From Streptomyces sp. NBC_01689 (GTDB lineage Bacteria > Actinomycetota > Actinomycetes > Streptomycetales > Streptomycetaceae): a DNA stretch of 64,000 nt. The stretch covers positions 1,488,001 through 1,552,000 of the forward strand of contig NZ_CP109592.1 in assembly GCF_036250675.1 (NCBI RefSeq), read 5' to 3'. Shown here in pieces: positions 49,510 through 58,704 of the stretch. Every line of letters starts with the position of its first letter. Within the stretch, counting starts at the first letter, position 1. A program made the position numbers and the translations under genes. The notes under the pieces were generated by a model that saw only the letters and a list, made by a program, of their open reading frames with translations, did not search any database and was not told the origin of the DNA.

Positions 49510-52500
49510 TCACGGGGTGAGGTAGCTCTCGTCGGGGAGGTGCTCCGTCTGGCGCTCGATCTCGTGACCTGACGCGTTCAGCAGATCGAAGTCGCAGGTG
49601 TAGTCGAGGTTCGGCAGCGTGGCCGACGGAGTGGGCCCGCACGCCGGCATGTCGGTGAAGTCGTGCGTGATCAGTTCGTCGTCGACGATGCCGATCAGGG
49701 CCTGGCGGCCGCCGCCGCTGTCCGTCAGGTAGACGGTGGGGTAGAAGGTGTCCCCCTGCCGGCAGCCCGAGCAGGGGCCGGCCCCGACCGAGAAGCCGGA
49801 CTTCGTCCGTACGTCGGGTACGGCGCCCGGCACGGAGGGTCCCGCGTTCCAGTGGATGTCGTCCTTGCCGGTGAGGACCAGGTCGTTCGCCTCGGAGCGG
49901 TTGTGCGTCAGGAAGGAGTCCGCTCCGTGGTCGGCCCAGGACGCGGTGAACCGGCTGATCGCGTCGCTGTGCCGCTCGACGAGGACGGTGAGGGTCTGAC
50001 GCGTGGCCAGGGTCGGCAGGGTGACCTGTGACGCGGTGGGAGTGTTCTGCAGGAACTGCATCCAGGCCAGTTGGTGGACCACCCCGGGCCGTGCCGCGTG
50101 GAAGTGGAGGTCGACGCGGTCGAGGTCGCCCTTCGCGGGCCGGTAGGCGTCCCCCTTGATCTGTCCCTCGTCGTGGTACCGGGCGGCGTACACCCTCGGC
50201 ACGACGCTCCCGCCGACGCTGATCCCGACGGGCGACCGGTCGGACTTGATCCGTTTGATCAGGCTCTCGGCCTGGGCGTAGGGCACCGTCACGATCGGCA
50301 GCGGGCCGTAGGACTGGACGGCCGGGCAGCTCTTCGGCCCGTCCGCGCACTGGTCGAGCTCGGTGGGCCGGCCCAGCGTGGTGAGATCCGGTGCCGCGAC
50401 CAGCACACCGACGGCGCCGGCGTCGGCGGCGGCCTTCACCCGCTCGTCCCGGAGCCGCGCGAAGTCGCAGGAGGTCTGGCAGATGTCGGTCGGTGTCAGG
50501 AGTACGAGTCCGCCCTTGACGTGGGCTTTCGCGAGTTCGGCGGGGGTACCGGTGCCCGCGTCGACCACCGGGAGGTGTCCCTTGACCGGCAGCCGGGGAA
50601 TCGGAATCGAGGCTTCCCGGAAGCTCGGGTCACCGTCCTCGTTCAGCCACATCTGTGTCTGGCTCAGCGCGGCGTCCGGGGTCCCGTAGCGGGCGGACAG
50701 GCTGGTGGGCACGCCGTGGCCGGTGGGCCGCATGGTGACGACCGGAGTCGTCCGGGAGCTGTAGAAGTCGTGGGTGAGGGTGCCGACGCTCACCTTGCCC
50801 GTCGGCAGCGTCCACCAGTGGGATTCGCCGGCTCCGTAGCCGAGCGAGACCACCGTGCCCATGGTCCACTGCCCGGTCGCCGAGACCCGGTTGACGGAAT
50901 CGGACGTCATGTAGGTTTCGGTGGACTCCGGGTACCGGACGCTCAGCGGTGTGGCCTTGCGCAGGTCCAGCGTGACCGTCGTGGCCTTGGTGAGGCCGAT
51001 CTCCGGTGCCAGCGGCTGTGCTTGCTGCCATTCGCCGGCCGCGTCGCGCCAGGTGACCGGTATCTGCGCCGCGTACGTTCCGCGGAAGAGCTGTTCGGTC
51101 AAGGTGGCGGCGCCGGCCTCCAGGGTCGGGCCCGCGTGCAGGTGCACCTGGTCGTCGACCGGGGTGAACGTGGCGGTGCCGTACCGCGCGTCGGTGGCTC
51201 CGGCCGGGAGGACGACCTTCAGGGTCAGCGGGAACTTCTGCGCTTCGAGGAAGGTGTGGATACCCGAACTCAGCCGTATCGCCCCGGAGTCGTCCCGGGC
51301 ACTGAGCAGCCCGTTGTAGCCGCCGTAGGCTCCGTCGGTCCCGAGCACACCGCCGTCGAGTGTCACCGCCACCTCGGCGGATCCGTCGGCGGGAACGACG
51401 ACCTCGTCCCGGTCGAGGGTGATCATGCCTGCCGCGGCGGGCCGGCCGTCGGCGAAGGAGACCGGCGCCGAGAGATGGAGCGTGACCGCCTTGTCACCGT
51501 GATTGGTGTACGTGATTTTCTTCGTCACCGGCGCGTGCGGGTAGGCCAGGCGGCCGAAGTTCAGGTTCCCCTTCGGGACGACCTGCGGATTGGTCGCCGT
51601 CGCGAGATCCACCCGGCCGGCGCCCTGGGCGTACAGATCGTGCCCCAGGTCGGTGGCGGTGTCCATCAGCAGCGTCTTGATCTGCTGACCGGTCAGCTCG
51701 GGATGCTGCTGGGCGACGATGGCCGCGGCGCCCGCCACGTGGGGCGTCGCCATCGAGGTACCGTCTGCCGCCGTGTAGTACTGGTCGACCGGCGTGCCCA
51801 TGGTCGTGCCGGCGGCGCGGGCCGCGACGATGTCGACGCCCGGCGCCGCGATGTCGGGCTTGGCGGCGCCGTCCCCGATACGGGGTCCGCGGTTGGAGAA
51901 GGAGGCCATGTCGTCGCTCTTGTCGACGGCCGCCACGGTCAGGGCGTCGTCGGCCGAGCCCGGGGCGACGACCTTCTGGGCGACGAAGCCGGAGTTGCCG
52001 GCCGCGACCACGAACAGGGTGCCGGTGTCGCGGCTCAGCTGGTTGAGCGCCTGGCTCATCGGGTCGGTGCCGTCGGTGGGGTCGCCGCCCAGGCTCATGT
52101 TGACGATCTTCGCGCCCGAGTGCGCGGCCCAGTCCATGGCCGCGATGATCCCGTCGTCGGGGCACTGCCCCTGGTCGTCGCAGACCTTGCCCACCAGCAG
52201 TTTGGCGCCCGGTGCGACGCCCTTGCGCAGCCCCTTGGACGCCGCGCCGCTGCCGAGGACCGTGGATGCCACGTGGGTGCCGTGGCCGTGCCCGTCCTTG
52301 GTGCCGGTGGGACTGCCGGTGAAGTCGACCTGTCCGACGATGCTCCCGGACACGTCCGGATGCGTGGCGTCGATACCGGTGTCCAGGACCGCCACCGTCA
52401 CGCCGCTGCCGTCGTAGCCGCGCTCCCAGGCGACGGGCGCGCCGATCTGGGGTACCGACTGTTCGAGGTCCACATGGGCCAGGCCGTTGAGCCAGACCTT

Positions 52501-53163
52501 CTTGACCCCGGCCAGCGAACCGGCGGAACGGGCGGCGGCCGGCGTCGACGCGGTCTTGCCGCGCACCTCCTGCCACCACCGTCCGCCGTCGGTGATTTTC
52601 ATCGAGCGGCCGTTGATGCTCGGAAGGGCCCGGCCGCCGGAGGCACCGGCGGCCTTCCGTGACATGGCGGCCGTGTCGGTGTAGGTGACGAGCACCGGCA
52701 CGGTCTCGCCCCTGCCCGCCGCGACGAGCGTCACCAGCTGGCTCAGGTCGAAGAGACTCCAGTCCAGAAGTCCCTTGCCGACCAACGCGAGCGCGTCGTC
52801 CGGCACGACGTAGGACTTGCCCTGGCGGGTGAGGGTGTGGAAGACGACCGGCAGTCCGTCGGACCGTGGCGCGCCCTCGGTGTCACGGACGACCGGCTTG
52901 CCGTCCTTGTCGACACCGACGTGCACCTTGTCGCCGGTGATCAGGGTGACGGAGACGGACCCGCCGGACCGGGCGACGATCCGCGCCAGGTCGCCGTCGA
53001 CCGGTTGCGGGCTCTTCTTCTGGGTGACACCGGACGGCGGAGTCCGTCGGACCGGCTCGGCGGCCTGGGCCGCCGTCGTCGACACGAGCATGCCGAGGAC
53101 GGTCAGACCGACGGTCACCGCACCCCAGCGTCCACCGGTGCGCCTTCGTGCGCTGGAACTCAT
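49510..53163 (-). CDS. Large secreted S8 (subtilisin-like) serine protease
   Basis: A 1217-residue exported protease. Signal peptide 1-35 (AVTVGLTVLGMLVSTTAAQA), propeptide to about 235, then the S8 domain: AVLDTGID (Asp261), GHGTHVAS (His294), VVAAGNSG (Asn390 oxyanion) and GTSMATPHVAG (Ser470). All catalytic residues are present. The 700-residue C-terminal part is beta-rich, with Fn3-like repeats and a PA-like insertion (GGLVLLTPTDICQTSCDFAR). AGGAG precedes the ATG. A lipoprotein gene follows 32 bp downstream. A large LuxR-type regulator lies upstream in the same direction. Probably degrades extracellular protein; exact target unknown. Confidence 0.92.
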   Translation of the reverse strand: MSSSARRRTGGRWGAVTVGLTVLGMLVSTTAAQAAEPVRRTPPSGVTQKKSPQPVDGDLARIVARSGGSVSVTLITGDKVHVGVDKDGKPVVRDTEGAPRSDGLPVVFHTLTRQGKSYVVPDDALALVGKGLLDWSLFDLSQLVTLVAAGRGETVPVLVTYTDTAAMSRKAAGASGGRALPSINGRSMKITDGGRWWQEVRGKTASTPAAARSAGSLAGVKKVWLNGLAHVDLEQSVPQIGAPVAWERGYDGSGVTVAVLDTGIDATHPDVSGSIVGQVDFTGSPTGTKDGHGHGTHVASTVLGSGAASKGLRKGVAPGAKLLVGKVCDDQGQCPDDGIIAAMDWAAHSGAKIVNMSLGGDPTDGTDPMSQALNQLSRDTGTLFVVAAGNSGFVAQKVVAPGSADDALTVAAVDKSDDMASFSNRGPRIGDGAAKPDIAAPGVDIVAARAAGTTMGTPVDQYYTAADGTSMATPHVAGAAAIVAQQHPELTGQQIKTLLMDTATDLGHDLYAQGAGRVDLATATNPQVVPKGNLNFGRLAYPHAPVTKKITYTNHGDKAVTLHLSAPVSFADGRPAAAGMITLDRDEVVVPADGSAEVAVTLDGGVLGTDGAYGGYNGLLSARDDSGAIRLSSGIHTFLEAQKFPLTLKVVLPAGATDARYGTATFTPVDDQVHLHAGPTLEAGAATLTEQLFRGTYAAQIPVTWRDAAGEWQQAQPLAPEIGLTKATTVTLDLRKATPLSVRYPESTETYMTSDSVNRVSATGQWTMGTVVSLGYGAGESHWWTLPTGKVSVGTLTHDFYSSRTTPVVTMRPTGHGVPTSLSARYGTPDAALSQTQMWLNEDGDPSFREASIPIPRLPVKGHLPVVDAGTGTPAELAKAHVKGGLVLLTPTDICQTSCDFARLRDERVKAAADAGAVGVLVAAPDLTTLGRPTELDQCADGPKSCPAVQSYGPLPIVTVPYAQAESLIKRIKSDRSPVGISVGGSVVPRVYAARYHDEGQIKGDAYRPAKGDLDRVDLHFHAARPGVVHQLAWMQFLQNTPTASQVTLPTLATRQTLTVLVERHSDAISRFTASWADHGADSFLTHNRSEANDLVLTGKDDIHWNAGPSVPGAVPDVRTKSGFSVGAGPCSGCRQGDTFYPTVYLTDSGGGRQALIGIVDDELITHDFTDMPACGPTPSATLPNLDYTCDFDLLNASGHEIERQTEHLPDESYLTP

Positions 53164-53723
53164 CTATGGGTCTCCTGTGAGAGGAAGGACGGGAAACTCG
53201 GGGAGGGGGTCGGCGCACGGGCCGCACCGGCCCGCCGGTGCGTCGGTGAGCGGGCTCCTCGTACGTACGAGGACGCCGTCCCCTCCGTCGGACGGCCGAT
53301 CGGCCCCTGGCGCCATGGCCTTCCGTGCCAGGGCGTGTCCCGAAGGTCCCGCCCGCCCCGCGACGCCGGGTACGCGGGCTCGCCGCGGGACCCGCCCTTC
53401 GGGCGGACGACGGGATCTTCGGGAACACGGCCCGGAGCCGGCCTAGAGCGGTTCGTACTCGGCGACCTCGTCGCCGCCGGCCGCCCCGCGGTGGGCGATG
53501 GCGGTGCCCGCCGGTTCGGGCGACGGTCCGACCGGCACCGGTCCGTCCTGGGGACGGAGTTCGGAATCGGGCGGGTCGACTTCGGACGCGGGCATCGGGT
53601 CAGCGGGCAGCATGGCGACGAGTGTGCGACCGGGCCGTCCGCCGGCACGATCGGTCAGATGCGGGATTTAATCCCGCCGCCCGGTTCCCGGCTTTTCTTC
53701 GTCCCTCGACCGGCGGACGGAAT
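53164..53723. other. 560-bp region between the LuxR-type regulator and the subtilase
   Basis: Holds the promoter of the subtilase operon and, on the minus strand, one possible small gene (53443-53613). The end near 53723 is AT-richer than its surroundings (GGAATTCACTCG). I see no strong operator. Confidence 0.45.
53443..53613 (-). CDS. Possible small acidic protein (56 aa)
   Basis: A frame of 57 codons, about 84% G/C at third positions. It is Pro/Glu/Asp-rich, with starts at MLPADPMPASEVDPP and the end GGDEVAEYEPL. No membrane segment and no recognised family. It has no clear ribosome site, and open frames of this length occur by chance in such GC-rich DNA. Listed because it fills an otherwise empty 560-bp gap. 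Confidence 0.25.
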   Translation of the reverse strand: MLPADPMPASEVDPPDSELRPQDGPVPVGPSPEPAGTAIAHRGAAGGDEVAEYEPL

Positions 53724-56700
53724 TCACTCGTCGCCGGAAGGCGGCCGGTCCGGCCGGACGGCAAGGCCCGGCTCGATGACGAGGCCCGGAGCGGCGACAG
53801 GGTCCGGAGCAGCGACGGATTCCGGGGCGAGGACGAGGCCCGACTCGACGACCCTGACCGCGAGTGCCGTGCGCGAGGTCACGTCCAGCTTGCGCATCGC
53901 CGACTTCACCTGGCTGGCGACCGTCTGCGCCGACACCACCAGGGCGTCGGCGATCTGCCGGTTGGTCAGCCCTTCGACCAGCAGCCGGACCACTTCCGAC
54001 TCACGTGGTGAGAGCCGGTTGCCGTAGCCGGGACGTCCCCGGCCGCGCGTCACCGCGAGGACTCCCCCTCCCCCGGCGGTGAGGGACCGGCCGATCCGCC
54101 CGGCGTCGTTGTGGGCACCGAGTTCCGACAGGCCTCGCGCGACGCCCGACAGGAGTGACAGCCCGTCCTCCTCCCGGCCCTTCGCGAGCAGACAGCGAGC
54201 GGAGCGCTCACGGGCGAGCAGTGCGTCGTACGGGCGCGGCAGTGCCTCCCACGCGTCGGCCGCACGGGCGAACAGCGCGGCGGCGTCGGTGAGACGGCCG
54301 TCGGCCTCCGCGAGGATCGCCCGGCAGAGCACCAAGGACGCCTGCGGCGCGGGTGCGTCCCTGTCGCCCAACGCGCCTTCGAGAGCGTTCACCACGTCCG
54401 TGGCGGGCCCGATCCGGCCCGCGGCGGCCAGCGCCGCGGTGCGCGCCGGGGCGAACTCGACGGCACGGGACCACAGTCCGCCTCCGACGACCACCTCGGC
54501 GAGCTGGTCCGTCAGGCGCAGTGCCTCGTCGACCTCGCCGTCGCCCAGGTACAACTGGGCGAGCGCGGCCGCCGCCTCGATGCGCTGCTGGTCGTCACCC
54601 CCGGCGAAGCGCAGTCTCTCCTTCGCCGCCTCCCGGTCGCCCGTCGCGGCCTGCAGCAACCCCACCACGAGCGCCGCCTCGCACCGGTCCTTGAGCCGTA
54701 CCCCACCGTCGTCGTCGACCAGCCGCGCCGCCCGCTCCGCCAGTCCCGACCAGGCACCGGTGAACCAGTCGAGGTGGGCGCGTGAGGAGGCGACGCTGTC
54801 GAGGTAGTCCAGGAGCTGATGGCGCTCGGCGAGGGTCCGCGCCTTGCCCAGCCGTATGCGGGCCTCGTCGTACCGCCCCCAACGCGTCGCCTCCTCACCG
54901 ACGTTGGTGTGCCCTATCGCGACGACGGACGCCTCCTGCGGATCCTGGACCTCGTCCGGGATCTCCAGGGCCGCCGACCATCCGGCCTCCTCACCTAGCA
55001 TGAGCAGCGCGAACGCACGCTCCACGGACAGGCGCAGCCGGTCCAGGGAGGCCATGGGCTGCGTCAACGGCGGGGCTTCCTGGAGCCACTTCAGGTGCTC
55101 CGAGACCGGCCGCGCGTTGCCCAGGGGGAGAGCGAGCAGGACGCGGGCGCGCGCCGTCTCCGCCGACCCCGGCGACAGATCGGGCATCGCCGTGAGGATC
55201 TCGCGGCGGCCCGCCTCGATCTCGCCCGCCACCATGAGGACCCGGCCGACCTGGAAGCGCACGGACGCCCGCTCGACCGGCGTCAGGACCTGTCCGGCGA
55301 GAGCCGAGCGCAGTGCTTCGATGACCGCCGAGTACGGATCGGCACCGGAGAGCGCCTGGAACTGGATCCTCGTCACCAGACCCACCAGTGCCCTCGCGGG
55401 GAGCGGGACGGTGGCGACCAGGCTGTGCAGCAGCAGAGCCGAGGTGGCGACGTCTCCGGACTGGACGCAGAGGTCGGACGCCTGCTCGGTGTACCGGCAC
55501 GCGGCCTCGACATCACCGGCCAGCCGGAAGTGCCGCGCCAACTGCGCCACGGGGGCCGGGAAGCACCGCTCCAGAGTCCGCCCCGCCCGCAGGTGCATGG
55601 CACGTCGCTCGCCGGCCGGGATGGCGTCGTAGACGGCGTCACACGCCAGCGAATGCCGGAACGACCACTGTCCGTGCCTGTCCTGCCTGTCCTCACGCAG
55701 CAGGCCGTTGCCGAGCGCCTCGGCCGCCTGCGCCGCGAACCGCTCCTCCGACAGACCGGTGACCGCGCGCAGGGTCGCGATGTCGACCGGACCGGAGAGC
55801 ACGGCGGCGGCGTAGAGGACGGTGCGCGTGTCGGGGCCGAGCCGCTGGACGCGTTCGAGCATGGCGTCCCGGATCGTCGGCGGAACCTCGATGCGCTCCA
55901 GCCGCCGTCGCGCCCAACCACCGTCCCGGCGGACCAGATCGGCCCGGTCGTGCATCAGCCGTACGGATTCCTCGACCGCCAGCGGTACGCCCTCGGTGCG
56001 TGCGTGCAGAAAGCTCGCGAACTCGTGGGACACATACCCGCCGCCCAGCATCGAGGAGACGAACGAGACGGTCTCGGCGACATCCAACGGCTCCGGCGTC
56101 AGCCGGACCAGACGGGTGCCCGAAGGCAGCCGGGAGGCGAGCCGCAACAGCAGGGACGCCGACGGCACTTCGTCCCGTCGGAAGGTGAGCACCAGGCTCA
56201 CCGGTTGCGGCCGACGGGAGACGAGGAACAACAGGAACTCGAGGGTCGCCTCGTCGGCCCAGTGGACGTCTTCCAGGGCGAGAAGGGGCACGTCGAGCCG
56301 GCCGAGGATCTCGACGAAGGCGCGGAAGAGCCGGTGCCGGGCGGCGGTGGCGTCGTCCAGTGCCTCCGGAGCCGGGGGCAACTCGTCGGCCCACTCGGGG
56401 AACAGCGGTCGCAGGGCGCCGCCCAGACCGCTCAGGCGCAGTCCGGCAACGTTGTCAACGCCGTCGCGCACGGCGTCCACCACGGCCCCGAGGGTGTACG
56501 GCACGCGGAGTTCGAGGCAGGCCCCTACCAGGGCGCGCCGCCCCCGCTCCGCCGCGGACGCCAGGAACTCGCGCAGCAGACGGGTCTTGCCGATGCCCGC
56601 TTCGCCGTCGATCAGCACGACCACAGGGGTGCGTTCGAGCGCGGAGCCGAGCGTGTCCAGCTCGCGGTCCCGGCCGACGAACCGCGGCGCGGACAGCGCC

Positions 56701-56738
56701 GGAAGCCGATCGTCATCCTTGCGGGCCCCTGCAACCAC
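53724..56738 (-). CDS. LuxR-type regulator with AAA-like ATPase domain (LAL family)
   Basis: A 1004-residue LAL regulator. The N-terminal ATPase carries FVGRDRELDTLGSALE, Walker A GEAGIGKT (residues 45-52) and Walker B LLALEDVHWADEATLEF. A long helical TPR-like middle follows. The C-terminal HTH is LSPRESEVVRLLVEGLTNRQ, then IADALVVSAQTVASQVKSAM, a complete LuxR domain with a short tail. The start is GTG 56738, 8 nt after GGAGG; TTG 56744 is too close. LAL proteins activate antibiotic or sugar-use genes in Streptomyces. The subtilase operon 560 bp downstream is its nearest candidate target. Confidence 0.92.
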   Translation of the reverse strand: MVAGARKDDDRLPALSAPRFVGRDRELDTLGSALERTPVVVLIDGEAGIGKTRLLREFLASAAERGRRALVGACLELRVPYTLGAVVDAVRDGVDNVAGLRLSGLGGALRPLFPEWADELPPAPEALDDATAARHRLFRAFVEILGRLDVPLLALEDVHWADEATLEFLLFLVSRRPQPVSLVLTFRRDEVPSASLLLRLASRLPSGTRLVRLTPEPLDVAETVSFVSSMLGGGYVSHEFASFLHARTEGVPLAVEESVRLMHDRADLVRRDGGWARRRLERIEVPPTIRDAMLERVQRLGPDTRTVLYAAAVLSGPVDIATLRAVTGLSEERFAAQAAEALGNGLLREDRQDRHGQWSFRHSLACDAVYDAIPAGERRAMHLRAGRTLERCFPAPVAQLARHFRLAGDVEAACRYTEQASDLCVQSGDVATSALLLHSLVATVPLPARALVGLVTRIQFQALSGADPYSAVIEALRSALAGQVLTPVERASVRFQVGRVLMVAGEIEAGRREILTAMPDLSPGSAETARARVLLALPLGNARPVSEHLKWLQEAPPLTQPMASLDRLRLSVERAFALLMLGEEAGWSAALEIPDEVQDPQEASVVAIGHTNVGEEATRWGRYDEARIRLGKARTLAERHQLLDYLDSVASSRAHLDWFTGAWSGLAERAARLVDDDGGVRLKDRCEAALVVGLLQAATGDREAAKERLRFAGGDDQQRIEAAAALAQLYLGDGEVDEALRLTDQLAEVVVGGGLWSRAVEFAPARTAALAAAGRIGPATDVVNALEGALGDRDAPAPQASLVLCRAILAEADGRLTDAAALFARAADAWEALPRPYDALLARERSARCLLAKGREEDGLSLLSGVARGLSELGAHNDAGRIGRSLTAGGGGVLAVTRGRGRPGYGNRLSPRESEVVRLLVEGLTNRQIADALVVSAQTVASQVKSAMRKLDVTSRTALAVRVVESGLVLAPESVAAPDPVAAPGLVIEPGLAVRPDRPPSGDE

Positions 56739-56998
56739 CGCCAAGTCCTCCCCCCAGCCGACCGCGACTACGCCGGCGTCGACTGTATCCCCGGGAGATC
56801 ATTCCGGGGGCGTGACCGCCGCATTCGCTCGCGGACGCGGACGCTGTCGCGGGCCGCGTCGGGTGGTGGCCGCGTGCGCGGGACGGACCGATCGCCCCCT
56901 CCACCCGCGACACGTGTGGATCTCGAACGCGGTCCGGTCCTCATCACACGGACGGGTTCGGGCGGAACACCGGGGCGGCCGCGCCGACGGGGGTGGTG

Positions 56999-57889
56999 TC
57001 ATCGCGTCAGCGTTCTCGGAGCCGGGTGGAGCGCGGGAGCCCGCACCGGGATCCAGTCGGCGCCGACCAGACGTCCGAACGCCCGGTCACCGAAGTGGAA
57101 CGCGAATCCGATCGTTCCCGGCCCGGCGAGTTCCGCGGTGATGCGTCTGCGGGCGGACAGCACCCCGTCGCGGTCCACGTCGGGCAGGGACGGCCACTCG
57201 GGCCGCGCGAGCTGCGCCGGGATGTGGAAGACGTCTCCGAACACGATGACCCGTTCGCTCCCGACGGAGATGACGTACGAGGTGTGCCCGGGAGAGTGGC
57301 CCGGAGTGACCAGCGTGCGCACGCCGGGAAAGATCTCCTCCCCGTCCCCGACAGGGGTGTGCCCCGCGCCCATGAGCCGGATGACCTCGGCCGAGGGGGC
57401 GCCGGGCACGCTCGCGCCACGGCCGTACGGAGCCCACTCCCGCGCGGCGAGGAGATACCGGGCCCGCGGAAAGTACTTCTCGGGTGTGAACGCCCAGCCG
57501 GTGTGGTCGACGTGCAGGTGGGTGAAGGCGACGGTCTCGATGCCCTCAGGCCGGTGGCCGAGCGCGGCGAGCGTTTCCGGCAACGCGCCGGAGTCGACGT
57601 GGCCCAGCGGCTCACCGGCGACGCTGAACGGCCCGGTCACCGGCCCCAGACCGGCGTCGATCAGCAGGCACCGGCCGTCGCGCTCGACCAGCAACCCGCC
57701 CGCGGACATGGTCAGGCACCCGTGCTCGTCGAGTGCCTCCGGGTGCGCCTCCCAGTGGGCGGCGGGGATGCCCGGGAAGAACACCGACGGCAGCACGGCC
57801 ATCCCGCCGTCCACGACGTACGTGAGCCGCACGTCGCCCAGCACGACCGACCGGACCGCGGACTGCTCGTTCAGGGCTCCGGTGTGCAT
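56999..57889 (-). CDS. MBL-fold metallo-hydrolase
   Basis: A 296-residue metallo-beta-lactamase-fold protein with the zinc motif THLHVDHTG (His124, His126, Asp128, His129), LLIDAGLGP, TPGHSPGHTSYV (third His) and FGDVFH with the bridging Asp. The fold and spacing fit quorum-quenching lactonase-like or other hydrolases of this superfamily; substrate unknown. GGGAGG lies 4 nt before the ATG. It is 61 bp downstream of a TetR gene on the same strand and probably transcribed with it. Confidence 0.85.
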   Translation of the reverse strand: MHTGALNEQSAVRSVVLGDVRLTYVVDGGMAVLPSVFFPGIPAAHWEAHPEALDEHGCLTMSAGGLLVERDGRCLLIDAGLGPVTGPFSVAGEPLGHVDSGALPETLAALGHRPEGIETVAFTHLHVDHTGWAFTPEKYFPRARYLLAAREWAPYGRGASVPGAPSAEVIRLMGAGHTPVGDGEEIFPGVRTLVTPGHSPGHTSYVISVGSERVIVFGDVFHIPAQLARPEWPSLPDVDRDGVLSARRRITAELAGPGTIGFAFHFGDRAFGRLVGADWIPVRAPALHPAPRTLTR

Positions 57890-57950
57890 GTGGCCTCCCG
57901 TTCCCTTCCCTCGGACCCCGGCCGGCCGGGGCTCCGGCCCGGTCCCGGCC

Positions 57951-58532
57951 TCAGCCCGTGCGGACGAGCACGTCGATCAAGGACTTGACCGTGGCCCGCA
58001 GCCGGGACGGGTCCTCGTACACGCTTTCCATGACGACGTTGCCACGCGTCACCGTGACCAGGATCCGTGCCGCTTCGGCCGGCGGTACCGTCAGCAGGCC
58101 GGCGGCGTCGTCCTGCGAGAGCCGCTCCGTGAGGAGGCCTTCCAGACCGTCCAGCAGGCCGCGCAGCGCGGCCCGGATGGGTGGTGCGGCGGCCCGGACG
58201 TCGGTGGCGGTCCTGGTCGACAGACAGCCGCGGGCCGGGGTCCCCGCGGTGAGGGAGTCGATGGTGAAGTCGAAGAAGTCCAGCAGCGCCCGTCGCGGGC
58301 CGGGGCACGCGAGCCGCGCCGCGGCGTCGGCGAGGAAGGCGTCCCTGTAGTCCTCGAAGACGCGCAGGAACAGCGTCTCCTTGTCGCGGTACGCGTTGTA
58401 GAGCGAGCCGCGCTGGACGCCGGTCGCGCTCGCCAGGTCCGCCATCGACGTGGCGCCGTACCCCTGACGCCAGAAGACGTCCAGGACCTGCTCCAGCGCC
58501 TGCCTCTCGTCGAACTGACGTCGTCCTGCCAT
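57951..58532 (-). CDS. TetR-family repressor
   Basis: A 193-residue regulator beginning MAGRRQFDERQALEQVLDVF, with the helix-turn-helix TSMADLASATGVQRGSLYNA and YRDKETLFLRVFEDYRDAFL; the C-terminal domain is of the AefR-like kind (CLSTRTATDVRAAAPPIRAA). ATG 58532 is leaderless: TAGGCT lies 6 nt upstream and there is no ribosome site. It diverges from an SDR gene (172 bp gap) with palindromes, and is followed by an MBL hydrolase gene. Confidence 0.85.
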   Translation of the reverse strand: MAGRRQFDERQALEQVLDVFWRQGYGATSMADLASATGVQRGSLYNAYRDKETLFLRVFEDYRDAFLADAAARLACPGPRRALLDFFDFTIDSLTAGTPARGCLSTRTATDVRAAAPPIRAALRGLLDGLEGLLTERLSQDDAAGLLTVPPAEAARILVTVTRGNVVMESVYEDPSRLRATVKSLIDVLVRTG

Positions 58533-58550
58533 GTCCACAGCCTAATCAAT

Positions 58551-58603
58551 CTTTGACACCCTCGTCAAAGTTTGTGAAGCTGGCAAAGATGACAGGGCTG
58601 TCA
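58551..58603. promoter_or_regulatory. Palindromic operators between TetR and SDR genes
   Basis: CTTTGACACCCTCGTCAAAG (58551-58570) has perfect 7-bp arms around a 6-bp centre and lies just upstream of the TetR -10. A related TGACAGGGCTGTCA (58590-58603) is nearer the SDR. Both contain TGAC/GTCA with neighbouring CAAAG. Confidence 0.65.
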
Positions 58604-58704
58604 AAGATGGCGGCTCCGCCGTCGGCGCACGCCCCCGGCCGCACGACACCCGACCACCTGACACGCAATCCACGCAGGCATCAGCGCACAGAAGGAGCGA
58701 GCCC

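Noticed and set aside
50071..52662. 863-codon plus-strand frame opposite the subtilase
   Set aside because: The minus strand has a complete S8 protease with all catalytic residues; the plus frame is low-complexity antisense.
55095..58556. 1153-codon plus-strand frame over the LAL regulator, MBL and TetR genes
   Set aside because: It spans three clear minus-strand genes and has the composition of an antisense frame.
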